The notes under the pieces: model-generated
Told to the model about the DNA's origin: nothing
The model's database searches: none
What the model saw: the letters and a program-made list of their open reading frames with translations, nothing else
Shown here: one piece after another, positions 18,242 through 27,302 of the stretch
Numbering within the stretch: position 1 is the first letter of the stretch
Layout: every line of letters begins with the position of its first letter
From: an uncultured Roseicyclus sp.
GTDB lineage: Bacteria; Pseudomonadota; Alphaproteobacteria; Rhodobacterales; Rhodobacteraceae
Length of the DNA stretch: 64,000 nucleotides
Direction: 5' to 3'
Assembly: GCA_937139335.1 (NCBI GenBank)
Contig: CAKZPN010000061.1
Span: 98,515-162,514 of the forward strand
Position numbers and translations under genes: made by a program

Positions 18242-18497
18242 ACTTGCTCGTTCCGGGCCCGCTCGCGGCGCGCCGAGGCTCGGAATGCCCCCGATCGCCG
18301 GTGGGGGCTATCCATCGCCAGTGCCATGCGGCGGAGCGCCCATCGCACTTAAGGACGATGCCGGTCCTGAATCCTCTCCACCTGTCCTTTTAGACAGGTT
18401 TTGGGGTTCTGCCTCCGCGGCCGGTCGGGCCGAGGCCGGGTCGGCAGCGGGCGCTGATTCATCTCCGACAATCGGCGTTCGGGCGGTTCTTCGGTGC
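18242..18497. promoter_or_regulatory. Leader region upstream of the repeat-protein gene with an inverted repeat
   Basis: 256 bp between two leftward genes. It contains the dyad ACCTGTC (18390-18396), six bases, GACAGGT (18403-18409), followed by TTT on the plus strand. The dyad could be an operator for the secretion locus or the end of the sensor-kinase transcript. No convincing -35/-10 pair was identified by eye. Confidence 0.35.
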
Positions 18498-19859
18498 TCA
18501 GGCCAGCGGCACGCGGAACACCACGCGCAGGCCCTGGCCGCTGGTGTCGACGCTGAGCGCGCCGCCGTGACGGTCGGCGACGGCGTCGGCGATGGAAAGG
18601 CCGAGACCGCTGCCCTGTCCGCCGCGGGCCTGGCCGAAGCGGGCGAGCACGATCGCCACATCGGCGGGGTCCAGGCCCACGCCATCATCGACGACGGTGA
18701 TGACCGCGTCGCCCTCGTCCCGGTCGAGGGTGACGTCGATCGCGCTCAACCCGTCGCCGCCATGCTTCAGCGCGTTGTCGACCAGGTTGGCGATTGCCTC
18801 GCGGATCATCACCTCGTCGGCGATGGCGAGGACGGGCGCGTCGGGGATGGTGCAGGTGAGGCACACGCCCGCGGCCTGCGCAGCGGCGCGGAAATCATCG
18901 CCCACATCGGCCACGATTTGCGTCAGATCGACCGAGCGGTTCAACGCGTCCGGCGGCGCGGCGTGGACGCGTTCGAGGGTCAGGAGCTTGTTGGCGAGGT
19001 CGCTGGCCCGCCGCGCGGCCGACAGCAACTCGCCGGTGCGGGCGCGGGCGGCGGCGGGGGTGGGCGCGCTGGCCACGGCCTCGGCCATCGCCAGCACGCC
19101 TGCGAGCGGATTGCGCAACTGGTGCGCGGCGTTCGAGATCAGGTTGGTCTGGTTGGTCAGCGCGCTTTCAACCTGCGAGAACAGGCTGTTGAGCCGGCGC
19201 ACGAGGCCGCGCGCCTCGGGCGGGACAGGGCGCTGGATCGGGCTCAGGTCGTCGGAACTGCGCTTGGAGATCGCGTCTTCCAGCGTCAACAGGGGGCGCA
19301 GGCCAAGGCTGACGCCGAACCAGACCACCAACCCGACGGTGCCGATGAGGACCGCTATGACGATGAAGCTGCGCGCGACCAGGTCGCGGACAAAGGCATT
19401 GCGCAGCGCTACGTCCTGCCACACCGTGTGGGTGAAGACGCCGGAAATCGGGCCAATCGTGGTCACGTCGTGGACCCGGACGGCGCGGACGATGCGACCA
19501 TGGTAGATCGCGTCGTAGTAGACGATCTCGCCCTCGGGAACGCGGGTGAGGCCGACCGGGACGGGAGGGGTGGAAAAGCCGGTGACGAAGATGCCGTCGG
19601 GGGCGAAGGCATGATAGTAGACCGGCCCGCCCGAGGTATCCGCGAGGCGGTCGCGCGTCTCGATCGACAGGGCATCGCCGCCGGACCGCGCGATGTCGCC
19701 CGCGACGGCCAGCGCGGTGGTCAGGAGGCTACGGTCGAAGATGTAGGCGGCGGTATCGCGCGCCTCGCGCACCTGCCAGGCGCCGACGACGGCGGCGATC
19801 AGCAGCAGCGGCAGCAAGATGATGACGATCAGCCGAAGCCGCAGCGACGTCGATGTCAC
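18498..19859 (-). CDS. tctE: Sensor histidine kinase, TctE-like
   Basis: 453 residues with a transmembrane helix at about 8-27, a periplasmic 2CSK_N-type sensor region to about 165, a second helix (about 168-190), a HAMP-like linker and the kinase core. H-box SNAAHQLRNPLAGVLA places the phospho-His near 243. N-box NLVDNALKHGG is near 363, G1 DDGVGLDP near 396 and G2 GQGSGLGLSI near 417. It starts with GTG, overlapping the regulator stop (GTGA, 19856-19859). Its position beside a divergent tripartite tricarboxylate transporter is the classical tctDE/tctCBA layout, so it probably senses the periplasmic carboxylate. Confidence 0.9.
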   Translation of the reverse strand: MTSTSLRLRLIVIILLPLLLIAAVVGAWQVREARDTAAYIFDRSLLTTALAVAGDIARSGGDALSIETRDRLADTSGGPVYYHAFAPDGIFVTGFSTPPVPVGLTRVPEGEIVYYDAIYHGRIVRAVRVHDVTTIGPISGVFTHTVWQDVALRNAFVRDLVARSFIVIAVLIGTVGLVVWFGVSLGLRPLLTLEDAISKRSSDDLSPIQRPVPPEARGLVRRLNSLFSQVESALTNQTNLISNAAHQLRNPLAGVLAMAEAVASAPTPAAARARTGELLSAARRASDLANKLLTLERVHAAPPDALNRSVDLTQIVADVGDDFRAAAQAAGVCLTCTIPDAPVLAIADEVMIREAIANLVDNALKHGGDGLSAIDVTLDRDEGDAVITVVDDGVGLDPADVAIVLARFGQARGGQGSGLGLSIADAVADRHGGALSVDTSGQGLRVVFRVPLA

Positions 19860-20530
19860 GCAGATCCTTCCAGTGTCAGGCGGTAGCCAAGCCCGCGCTG
19901 GACCTGGATCGCGATGCCATGTGGACGCAGGCGCTTGCGCAGCCGCGACAGGTGCGCCTCGATCGCCGCTTCCTCGAAATCCGCGCCGGTGCCGTAGGTG
20001 TGATCCAGCAGATCGGATTTCGCGACCGTGCGCCCGGTCGAGGCCATCAGCCGTTCCAGCAGGCTGACCTCGCGCCGCGGGATGTTCTGCACCTGCCCGT
20101 CGATCTCGACCTGCCGCGCGCCGAGGTCCAGAACCAGCGGCCCGAAGGACAGCGTCTCGCGCAGGGCGCGGGGACGGCGGCGCGACAGGGCGCGCACGCG
20201 CGCCTCCAACTCGGCCATCTTGAAGGGCTTGATGAGGTAGTCGTCGGCGCCGGCATCCAGCCCGCGCACGAGGTCGTCGGTGTCGCCGCGCGCGGTCAGC
20301 AGCAGGACCGGGCGCTCGTCGCCACGCTCGCGCATCCGCGACAGGATGCGCAATCCGTCGGTGCCGGGCAGGTTGATGTCGAGGATGACCATGTCCGCGC
20401 CGTCACCGCGCAGGTAGGCGTCGGCATGGTCGCCGTCGTCCAGCCGGTCGACGGCATGGCCAAGGTCCTCCAGCCGGTAGGTGATGCCGGCGGCGAGGCT
20501 CTCGTTATCTTCTACAAGAACGATGCGCAA
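19856..20530 (-). CDS. tctD: OmpR-family response regulator, TctD-like
   Basis: About 224 residues. The receiver has VEDNE, phospho-acceptor Asp in MVILDINLPGTDG and IKPF. The winged-helix DNA-binding domain follows, with RREVSLLERLM, DHTYGTGADFEEAAIEAHLS and a GLGYRL ending. I chose the TTG at 20530 (LRIVLVEDN), with GGGGAGA just upstream; a TTG at 20548 would add six residues. Divergent from the transporter gene across about 130 bp, which should contain its operator. Confidence 0.9.
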   Translation of the reverse strand: MRIVLVEDNESLAAGITYRLEDLGHAVDRLDDGDHADAYLRGDGADMVILDINLPGTDGLRILSRMRERGDERPVLLLTARGDTDDLVRGLDAGADDYLIKPFKMAELEARVRALSRRRPRALRETLSFGPLVLDLGARQVEIDGQVQNIPRREVSLLERLMASTGRTVAKSDLLDHTYGTGADFEEAAIEAHLSRLRKRLRPHGIAIQVQRGLGYRLTLEGSA

Positions 20531-20662
20531 AAACCTGTCTCCCCGCAAGCTTGTCGCAAGGTTCGCAGGTCATCGTGACCGGATCAAGCGGGGAGAGCCC
20601 CGGTTTGTGGGATGCGTGCTTCGGTTCAGGAGGGCCGTGCGCGCAAAAGGGAGGAAGACTGA

Positions 20663-21763
20663 ATGACGAATGCAACCACGCGCCAGTGGGCCCTTACGGC
20701 TGCCGTGCTGGCAGCCACGACCGCGATCAGCGGCACGGCGGCCACCGCGCAAGGCGTCGATCTCAGCGGCGAGACCGTCGAGTTCGTGATCCCCTTCGCG
20801 GAATCGGGCGGCTCGGCACGCTGGGCGAATTTCTTTGCCCCGCTGCTGAGCGAAGCGCTGCCCGGCAACCCGACCGTCGTCGTGCGCTACCGCCCCGGTG
20901 CGGGCTCGACCGAAGGCGCCAACTGGTTCCAGCAGCAGACCACCGATGACGGCACGCTGATCTTCGGCACCTCGGGCTCCACGCAGTTCCCGTATCTGCT
21001 GGGCGATCCCCGCGTCCGCTACGAATACCAGGACTGGCAGCCCGTGCTCGCCTCGGGCACTGGCGGCGTGGTCTACCTGCCGCCCGATCTGGGTGCGCGG
21101 TTCGACGGCGATTTCGACGACCTTCAGGACGAGGTCTTCCTCTACGGATCGCAGGGCGCCACCACGCTCGATCTCGTGCCGCTGCTGGCGTTCCAGATGC
21201 TGGGTCTCGACGTTGATGCCGTTTTCGGGATCGAGGGGCGCGGTGACGGTCGCCTGATGTTCGAGCGCGGCGAGGCCAATATCGACTACCAGACCTCGTC
21301 CGCCTACATCCAGAGCGTACAGCCGCTGGTCGATCAGGGCCTCGCGGTCCCGGCCTTCAGCTACGGCGCGCTGGACGCGGATGGCAACATCGTGCGCGAC
21401 CCGACCTTCCCCGACCTGCCGAGCTTCCGCGAGGTTTGCGAGGCGACGGCGGGCTGCGAGACCGAAGGCACCGCCTGGGACGCGTGGAAAGCGTTCTTCA
21501 TCTCGGGCTTCGCCGCGCAGAAGCTGGTGTACCTTCCGGGTTCAACCCCGGACGAGGTCGTGAACGCCTATACCGAGGCTTTCAACGCGATCCTCGCGCG
21601 CGACGATTTCGCCGAGATGGCCGAGGCCGAATTGGGCGTCTACCCGCAGCTGACCGGCGCGGGCGCGCAGAGCGCCAGCGACCAGGCCACCATCGTCAGC
21701 GACGAGGCGCGGGAATTCGTGCTGAACTGGCTGATGGAATCCTACGGCGTGTCGCTGAACTGA
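20663..21763 (+). CDS. TTT transporter periplasmic binding protein (TctC/Bug family)
   Basis: 366 residues. Signal peptide to about 29 (ending TAATAQG), then a Bug-type binding fold: VEFVIPFAESGGSARWANFF near the N-terminus, VVVRYRPGAGSTEGANWF, and YGSQGATTLDL in domain 2. The protein is longer than most Bug proteins (about 325) and has an extra CEATAGCETEG loop with two Cys that could form a disulphide. It delivers a carboxylate to the TctAB permease downstream. A hairpin terminator separates it from the permease, consistent with excess binding protein. Confidence 0.88.
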   Translation: MTNATTRQWALTAAVLAATTAISGTAATAQGVDLSGETVEFVIPFAESGGSARWANFFAPLLSEALPGNPTVVVRYRPGAGSTEGANWFQQQTTDDGTLIFGTSGSTQFPYLLGDPRVRYEYQDWQPVLASGTGGVVYLPPDLGARFDGDFDDLQDEVFLYGSQGATTLDLVPLLAFQMLGLDVDAVFGIEGRGDGRLMFERGEANIDYQTSSAYIQSVQPLVDQGLAVPAFSYGALDADGNIVRDPTFPDLPSFREVCEATAGCETEGTAWDAWKAFFISGFAAQKLVYLPGSTPDEVVNAYTEAFNAILARDDFAEMAEAELGVYPQLTGAGAQSASDQATIVSDEAREFVLNWLMESYGVSLN

Positions 21764-21781
21764 GCGACCTGACCTGATCTC

Positions 21782-21809
21782 GCCCCGCCCGGCACGCGTC
21801 GGGCGGGGC
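21782..21809 (+). terminator. GC-rich hairpin after the TTT binding-protein gene
   Basis: GCCCCGCCCG at 21782-21791, 8-base loop, CGGGCGGGGC at 21800-21809. Perfect 10-bp stem 18 bp after the stop codon. No long T-run, so probably partial termination ahead of the permease gene. Confidence 0.7.
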
Positions 21810-21837
21810 ATGTTCCAGTGACCCCGAGGACAACCGT

Positions 21838-23853
21838 ATGGATATTCTGACCACCGCGTTTCCCGCGATGGGCAACGCGCTGTTGCTGGTGCTGCAGCCC
21901 GAACAGCTCATGTACATGGTGGCCGGCGTGCTTCTTGGCCTGTCCATCGGCGTCCTGCCGGGCCTTGGTGGCATCGCCGGCTTGTCGCTGGTGCTGCCCT
22001 TCATGTTCGGGATGGAGCCGGTCTCGGGCCTCGCTTTGATGGTGGGCTTGATCGCGGTGATCCCCACGTCCGACACGTTTTCCTCGGTGCTGCTGGGGAT
22101 TCCGGGCTCGTCCTCGAGTCAGGCCACGGTGCTTGACGGCTTCCCGCTGTCGCGCAAGGGACACGCCGCGCAGGCGCTGTCGGCGGCTTTCTCCTCCAGC
22201 CTTTACGGCGGGCTTCTGGGCGCGCTGGTGCTGACCGGGTTCATCTTCATCGCGCGCCCCCTGATCCTCGCGTTCGGCCTGCCCGAGATGCTGATGATCA
22301 CGGTGCTGGGCCTGTCGATGGTCGCCATCCTTGCCGGCCGGGTGCCGCTGAAGGGCATCGTCGCGGCGGGCCTCGGTCTGATGGCGGGCACCATCGGGGC
22401 GGCCGGCGCGGGCGGCAGCCTGCGCATGGCGACCTACGACATTCCCTATCTCGTCGACGGGCTGCAACTGGTCATCGTCGGACTCGGCATCTACGCCATC
22501 CCCGAGATCGTGTCGTTGCTGCGCCAGGACCGGGCCATCGCCACCGGCGGTTCGCTCGGGTCGGGCTGGGGGCAGGGCGTGCGGGACTGGTGGGCCAACA
22601 AGTGGCTCTCGACCAAATGCGCGGTGATCGGCGTCACGGTCGGCGTGATCCCCGGCCTCGGCGGCTCGGTGGTGGACTGGCTCGCCTATGGCTATGCCGT
22701 GCAGTCGAGCAAGAACCGCGAGAAGTTCGGGCAAGGCGACATCCGCGGCGTGATCGCGCCCGAAAGCTCCAACAACGCCAAGGAAGGTGGCGGGCTGGTG
22801 CCGACGCTGATCTTTGGCATCCCCGGATCGGGGTCGATGGCGGTGTTCCTCGGCGGCCTCGCGCTCTTGGGCCTGTCGCCGGGGCCGCACATGGTTCGCC
22901 AGGATCTGGAAATCACCTACACCATCGTCTGGTCGCTGGCGCTGGCCAATGTCGTCGGCGCGGGCCTGTGCATCCTCCTGTCGAAGCAGATCGCGCGGCT
23001 GACGACGATCCGCTTCACCATCCTCGCGCCCTACCTCTTCATGATCATCGCCTTCGCCGCGTTCCAGTCGCGGCAATCGCTGGGTGACCTCGCGGCGCTG
23101 GTCGCGATCGGCTTTCTCGGCATCCTGCTGCGGCGCTTCGACTATTCGCGCCCGGCCTTCCTGATCGGCTTCGTGCTGTCGAACCAGGCCGAGGCCTTTG
23201 CCAACATGGCCAACCAGATCGCCGGCTCGCGGTTCCGCCGTGGGTGGGAGGCGGGTTTCGAATATATCTTCACGCCGCTGTCCATCGGGCTGCTTTTTCT
23301 CACGATCCTGTCGATCTACGTCGGCATCCGGCAAGCCAAGAACATCCGCGAGAACATCGACGCCCCGACCGGAAGCAAGCGTGCGCCCTTCATCTTCCTG
23401 ATCTGTATCACCGCTTACCTGATGGTCGCCTGGGTCGACGCGTTCACGATCACGCGGATGGGCGACAAGATCTTCCCGCTGACCATCGGCACGGTGACCC
23501 TGCTGGCCTGCTTCACGCTCCTGATCCAGATGCGGCGCGCGCCCGAGACGCACGAGATGTTCGTGGACCTCGAATCCGGCGGCGACGACGCAAAGGCGCC
23601 GCACGGGCTCTGGTCGACGCTGGCGTGGTTCCTGGGGCTTCTGGTGCTGTCGGGCATCTTCGGCCTCATCATCGCGCTGGGGCTCTTCCTCGTCGCCTTC
23701 TTCCGGGTGCGCGGCGGGTTCGGCTGGCTCCTGTCGCTGCTGCTCGCCGCGGCCGGCATCGCCTTCATCATGTTCCTGGCGGGCGTGCTCGGCCGCGATT
23801 TCCCGCCCGGCATCCTGCAGAGTTTCTTCAACCTCCCATGGCCCTTCACATGA
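21838..23853 (+). CDS. TTT transporter permease, TctA-TctB fusion
   Basis: 671 residues. The first about 500 residues are TctA, with the conserved GVLPGLGGIAGLSLVLPFMF near 39-58 and its inverted counterpart GVIPGLGGSVVDWLAYG near 270-286, plus LLGIPGSSSSQATVLDG and IFGIPGSGSMAVFLGGL. After a charged linker the last about 160 residues add four transmembrane helices like the small subunit TctB, which is normally a separate gene. The fused order is TctA then TctB. The stop overlaps the next ATG. Confidence 0.9.
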   Translation: MDILTTAFPAMGNALLLVLQPEQLMYMVAGVLLGLSIGVLPGLGGIAGLSLVLPFMFGMEPVSGLALMVGLIAVIPTSDTFSSVLLGIPGSSSSQATVLDGFPLSRKGHAAQALSAAFSSSLYGGLLGALVLTGFIFIARPLILAFGLPEMLMITVLGLSMVAILAGRVPLKGIVAAGLGLMAGTIGAAGAGGSLRMATYDIPYLVDGLQLVIVGLGIYAIPEIVSLLRQDRAIATGGSLGSGWGQGVRDWWANKWLSTKCAVIGVTVGVIPGLGGSVVDWLAYGYAVQSSKNREKFGQGDIRGVIAPESSNNAKEGGGLVPTLIFGIPGSGSMAVFLGGLALLGLSPGPHMVRQDLEITYTIVWSLALANVVGAGLCILLSKQIARLTTIRFTILAPYLFMIIAFAAFQSRQSLGDLAALVAIGFLGILLRRFDYSRPAFLIGFVLSNQAEAFANMANQIAGSRFRRGWEAGFEYIFTPLSIGLLFLTILSIYVGIRQAKNIRENIDAPTGSKRAPFIFLICITAYLMVAWVDAFTITRMGDKIFPLTIGTVTLLACFTLLIQMRRAPETHEMFVDLESGGDDAKAPHGLWSTLAWFLGLLVLSGIFGLIIALGLFLVAFFRVRGGFGWLLSLLLAAAGIAFIMFLAGVLGRDFPPGILQSFFNLPWPFT

Positions 23854-24941
23854 CCCAGACCGCGATCCCCTTTCACTTCCTGCGCGGCGGCACGTCGCGA
23901 GGGCCCTATTTCAACCGCGCCGATCTGCCCGAGGATCGCGACCAGCTCAGCGAGGTGCTGATGCAGGTCATGGGCGCGGGCAACCCGCGCAACATCGACG
24001 GGCTGGGTGGCGGCGACGCGGTGACGACCAAGGTCGCGATGCTGAGCCGGTCGGAGGAACCGGGCGTCGACGTCGACTATTTCTTCGCCCAGGTCGCGGT
24101 GACGGAGCGGCTGGTCGACTATGGCCCGACCTGCGGCAATATCCTTGTGGGTGTCGGCCCCGCCGCGCTGGAGATGGGGCTGGTGCCGGTGACGGGCGAG
24201 GAAACTCGCGTCCGCATCCGGGCCGTGAACACCGGCGCGCTGGTCGAGGCGGTGGTGCAGACGCCTGGTGGCAGGGTCAGCTACGAGGGCAGCGTCGCCA
24301 TCGACGGCGTGCCGGGAACGGCGGCGCCGGTGGGCCTGAACTTCATGGATGTGGTGGGCTCCAAATCCGGGGCGATGTTCCCGACCGGCAACGCCATCGA
24401 CGTGATCGATGGGGTGGAGGTGACCTGCATCGACGTCGCCATGCCGATGATGATCGCGCGCGCCGCCGACCTCGGCATCACCGGCCACGAGACCAAGGAC
24501 GAACTGGACGCGAACGAGGCGCTTTTCGCACGGATGGAGGCGCTCAGGCTGGAGGCCGGGCGGCGCATGGGCTTTGGCGACGTGTCGAAGTCGGTGACGC
24601 CCAAGATCGGGCTGATCGCGCCCGCCACCTCCGGCGCGCATCTGACGGCGCGGTATTTCATGCCGTGGAAGACGCACCCGACGATGGCCGTCACCGGCTC
24701 GCAATGCCTCGCTGCCTGTGCGCTGGCACCCGGAACCGTGGCCGATGGCCTCGCGCGCCCGGTTGATAGCGCGCCTTCGGTCATCTTGATCGACCATCCT
24801 GTGGGGACTATGGAAGTCACGGTGAACTTCTCCCGCGACGGCGGCGGGTTTCAATTCATCTCGGCGGGCGTCGTCCGCACCGCGCGGCTGATCGCGCGGG
24901 GCGAGGTTCTGGTGAGCGATCCGAAGGGGCAGCAGGCATGA
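23850..24941 (+). CDS. 4-oxalomesaconate tautomerase-like (GalD/PrpF family), copy A
   Basis: 363 residues of the diaminopimelate-epimerase-like PrpF fold. FLRGGTSRGPYF at about 9-20, NIDGLGGGDAVTTKVA near 50-65 and the conserved CGNILVGVGPAALEMG near 92-107 are closest to GalD-type enzymes. These interconvert keto and enol or double-bond isomers of 4-oxalomesaconate. A second paralogue lies at 29647. Copy A is in the TTT operon, coupled by ATGA to both neighbours, and may act on the imported acid; an aconitate isomerase-like role is the main alternative. Confidence 0.82.
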   Translation: MTQTAIPFHFLRGGTSRGPYFNRADLPEDRDQLSEVLMQVMGAGNPRNIDGLGGGDAVTTKVAMLSRSEEPGVDVDYFFAQVAVTERLVDYGPTCGNILVGVGPAALEMGLVPVTGEETRVRIRAVNTGALVEAVVQTPGGRVSYEGSVAIDGVPGTAAPVGLNFMDVVGSKSGAMFPTGNAIDVIDGVEVTCIDVAMPMMIARAADLGITGHETKDELDANEALFARMEALRLEAGRRMGFGDVSKSVTPKIGLIAPATSGAHLTARYFMPWKTHPTMAVTGSQCLAACALAPGTVADGLARPVDSAPSVILIDHPVGTMEVTVNFSRDGGGFQFISAGVVRTARLIARGEVLVSDPKGQQA

Positions 24942-26608
24942 GCGGTGACACCAAGGCTCCCACCGGGGGCAAGGTCTTCGACATCCTCGCGCAGAGCTTC
25001 CTGAACGAGGGTGTGAGCACCTGTTTCGCGCTCATGGGTGACGCCAACATGAACTGGGCAACGCGGCTGGCTGAGGGTGGCTGCGGCATGATCTACGTCC
25101 GGCACGAACATTGCGCCGTCGCCGCCGCGATGGCCTACGCCCGCAAGTCGGGCGAGATTGGCGTGGCGACCGTGACCTGCGGGCCTGGGCTGACGCAGAT
25201 CATGACGGCGCTGCCCGCGGCGGTGCGCGCGCGCCTGCCGCTGGTGATCTTCGCGGGCGAGGCGCCGCTGAAATCGGGCTGGTACAACCAGGCGATTGAC
25301 CAGGCGCCCTTCGTCGTCGCGACCGGCGCGGCCTATCACAGCATGCACCACGCCGCCCGGATGCCCGTGGCGATCCGCGACGCGTTTCTGCAGGCGCGGC
25401 GCGAACGGCGGCCGGTGGTGCTGGGCGTGCCCTTCGACCTGCAGAACCTCGACTGGACCGGGTCCGCCGACCTGCCTGCGCCCTCGCGCGAGGTACTGCC
25501 GGCGCTGTCGCCGGTGCCGCCGCATCCCGAGGATCTGGCACATGCGGTCGAGTTGATCTCGGGCGCGCGCCGGGTGGTCGTGATGGCCGGTCTCGGCGCG
25601 GTGGAGGCCGGCGCAGGGGCGGCGTGCCGCGCGCTGGCGGAGCGCTGCGACGCGCTGTTGACCACCACGCTGCCGGCGCGGGGGCTGTTCCACGACGACC
25701 CGTTCAGCCTCGGCATCGCGGGCGGGTTCTCGACCGAAGTCGCGCGCGACTGCCTCGCCGAGGCGGATCTCGTGATCGCCGTCGGCGCCTCGCTGGCGCA
25801 TCACAATTCCGACGGCGGCAAGCTCTGGCCCAAGGCGCGGCTGCTGCAACTAGACACCGACCCGGTGAGCCTGAGCCAGGGACGGCTCGCTGCCGACGCC
25901 CACCTGCGCGGCGACGCACGGCTGTCGGTCGAGGCTCTGGCCGAGGCTCTGCCGCCCCGCGCCGCGGACTGGCGCAGCGCGCGTCTGGCCGAGCGCATCA
26001 GGATAGCGCCCGCCGACAGCATGGAATTCCCGCCGGAGCCGGGCCTGCACGACCCGCGCGATGCGGTCGCGGGCTTCGAGGCGCATCTGCCGGCGGACTG
26101 GCAAATGGTGAATTCCTCCGGGCATTGTTCCTTCTTCTTCGCGCAGATGCCCTCGCGCCCCTACGAGCGGTTTCTCACGATCCGCGAGTTCGGGGCGATC
26201 GGCAACGGCATCTCCTTCGCGATGGGCGTCGCCGCGGCACGTCCGGGCGACACGGTGGTGCTGTTCGACGGCGACGGCAGCCTGCTGATGCATGTGCAGG
26301 AGCTGGAGACGATCAAGCGCCACGGGCTGAACATCCTGATCGTGGTGCTCAACGATGGCGCCTACGGCTCGGAGATCCACAAGCTGCGGGCCGAGGGGCT
26401 GTCGGACGCCGGCGCGGTCTTCGGGCGCACCGATCTGGCGGCCATCGCGCGGGGCTTCGGCATCGGGGGCGAGACGATCACCGACCTCGCGGACCTGCCC
26501 CGTCTGATCGCCGGTTTCGCGCAAACCGGCGGGGCGGCGGTCTGGGACGTGCCGGTATCCGACCGGGTCATCTCGCCGGTCATCCGCCGGGCCCATCCAC
26601 CGCACTAG
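24938..26608 (+). CDS. Thiamine-diphosphate-dependent enzyme (acetolactate synthase-like)
   Basis: 556 residues. The ThDP-activating Glu57 is in VRHEHCAVAAAMAYAR. The Pyr domain is at about 13-180, the central domain at 200-330 and the PP domain at 360-530. The Mg/ThDP motif runs from GDGSLLMHVQELE to NDGAYGSE at about 445-472. The family includes acetolactate synthases, benzoylformate and oxalyl-CoA decarboxylases, and carboligases. The start overlaps the GalD-like stop (ATGA), so it probably decarboxylates or ligates a 2-oxo acid made in this pathway. Substrate not assignable. Confidence 0.85.
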   Translation: MSGDTKAPTGGKVFDILAQSFLNEGVSTCFALMGDANMNWATRLAEGGCGMIYVRHEHCAVAAAMAYARKSGEIGVATVTCGPGLTQIMTALPAAVRARLPLVIFAGEAPLKSGWYNQAIDQAPFVVATGAAYHSMHHAARMPVAIRDAFLQARRERRPVVLGVPFDLQNLDWTGSADLPAPSREVLPALSPVPPHPEDLAHAVELISGARRVVVMAGLGAVEAGAGAACRALAERCDALLTTTLPARGLFHDDPFSLGIAGGFSTEVARDCLAEADLVIAVGASLAHHNSDGGKLWPKARLLQLDTDPVSLSQGRLAADAHLRGDARLSVEALAEALPPRAADWRSARLAERIRIAPADSMEFPPEPGLHDPRDAVAGFEAHLPADWQMVNSSGHCSFFFAQMPSRPYERFLTIREFGAIGNGISFAMGVAAARPGDTVVLFDGDGSLLMHVQELETIKRHGLNILIVVLNDGAYGSEIHKLRAEGLSDAGAVFGRTDLAAIARGFGIGGETITDLADLPRLIAGFAQTGGAAVWDVPVSDRVISPVIRRAHPPH

Positions 26609-26636
26609 GCCGGTCTGGACAGGCCCGCGGGCGTGT

Positions 26637-26654
26637 TGTATGCGACAGTATACA
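26637..26654. repeat. TGTAT-N8-ATACA dyad between convergent genes
   Basis: TGTAT at 26637-26641, eight bases, ATACA at 26650-26654. It resembles a spaced GntR-type operator but lies between two convergent stop codons, so a regulatory role is doubtful. Confidence 0.25.
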
Positions 26655-26730
26655 GAACGGGTTCCCGCGCATGACGGCTGCTTTTCCTGACCAAGGCCCG
26701 GTCCGCGCGACCCGCGCCCGGACGGCCGTT

Positions 26731-27222
26731 TCAGCGAAACGCGGGCTGCGGGCCGTCCTTGGCAAAGACCAGCGCCCCGTCGGCATCCGCGACGATGTAG
26801 TCGCCCGTCGCCACCGGCACGCCGTCGACCAGCAGGTCGGCGCCGACCTCGCCCTCGGCCTTGCGCACGCAGCGGCGCGGCGTGTGCCCGCTCGCCATGA
26901 TGCCGATGGGCGTTTCGGCCAACTGGTCCACGTCGCGCACCGCACCCCAGATGATCATGCCCGCCCAGCCATGCGCCGCCGCTTCGGCCGCGATCATGTC
27001 GCCGCAGAGCGCGCGGCGCAGCGACCCCCCGCCGTCGACCACCATCACGCGGCCTTCGCCGGGCCTGTTGGCCAGCTCCTTCACGCGGCTGTTCACCTCG
27101 AAGGTCTTGATGGTGAGGGCCGGCCCGTGAAAGGCGCGGATGCTGCCGTAGTGCCGGAGCGTGGCCGGCAGCACGTGCAGCACCTCGCCGAAGTCGTCGT
27201 AAAGATCGCAGGTCGGGGTCAT
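26731..27222 (-). CDS. RraA-fold protein / class II HMG-CHA aldolase-like
   Basis: 163 residues, the size of E. coli RraA (161). The signature GGSLRRALCGDMIAAE is followed by GMIIWGAVRDVDQL near 90-103, with the Arg-Asp pair that binds pyruvate and metal in HMG/CHA aldolases. It could be RraA proper, an RNase E inhibitor, or a pyruvate aldolase; both share the fold. In a region with LigK-like, GalB and GalD genes the aldolase reading is tempting. However, the short length and LANRPGEGRVMVVDGGGS segment are typical of RraA. Start at the ATG at 27222. Confidence 0.8.
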   Translation of the reverse strand: MTPTCDLYDDFGEVLHVLPATLRHYGSIRAFHGPALTIKTFEVNSRVKELANRPGEGRVMVVDGGGSLRRALCGDMIAAEAAAHGWAGMIIWGAVRDVDQLAETPIGIMASGHTPRRCVRKAEGEVGADLLVDGVPVATGDYIVADADGALVFAKDGPQPAFR

Positions 27223-27302
27223 GGGATGCTCATTCTTGTCCAAGAAGTGCGAGCGTGGCACGCCCGCCGCGCCCTGTCACGGCCAGAATGCTGGGCCGCG
27301 CG

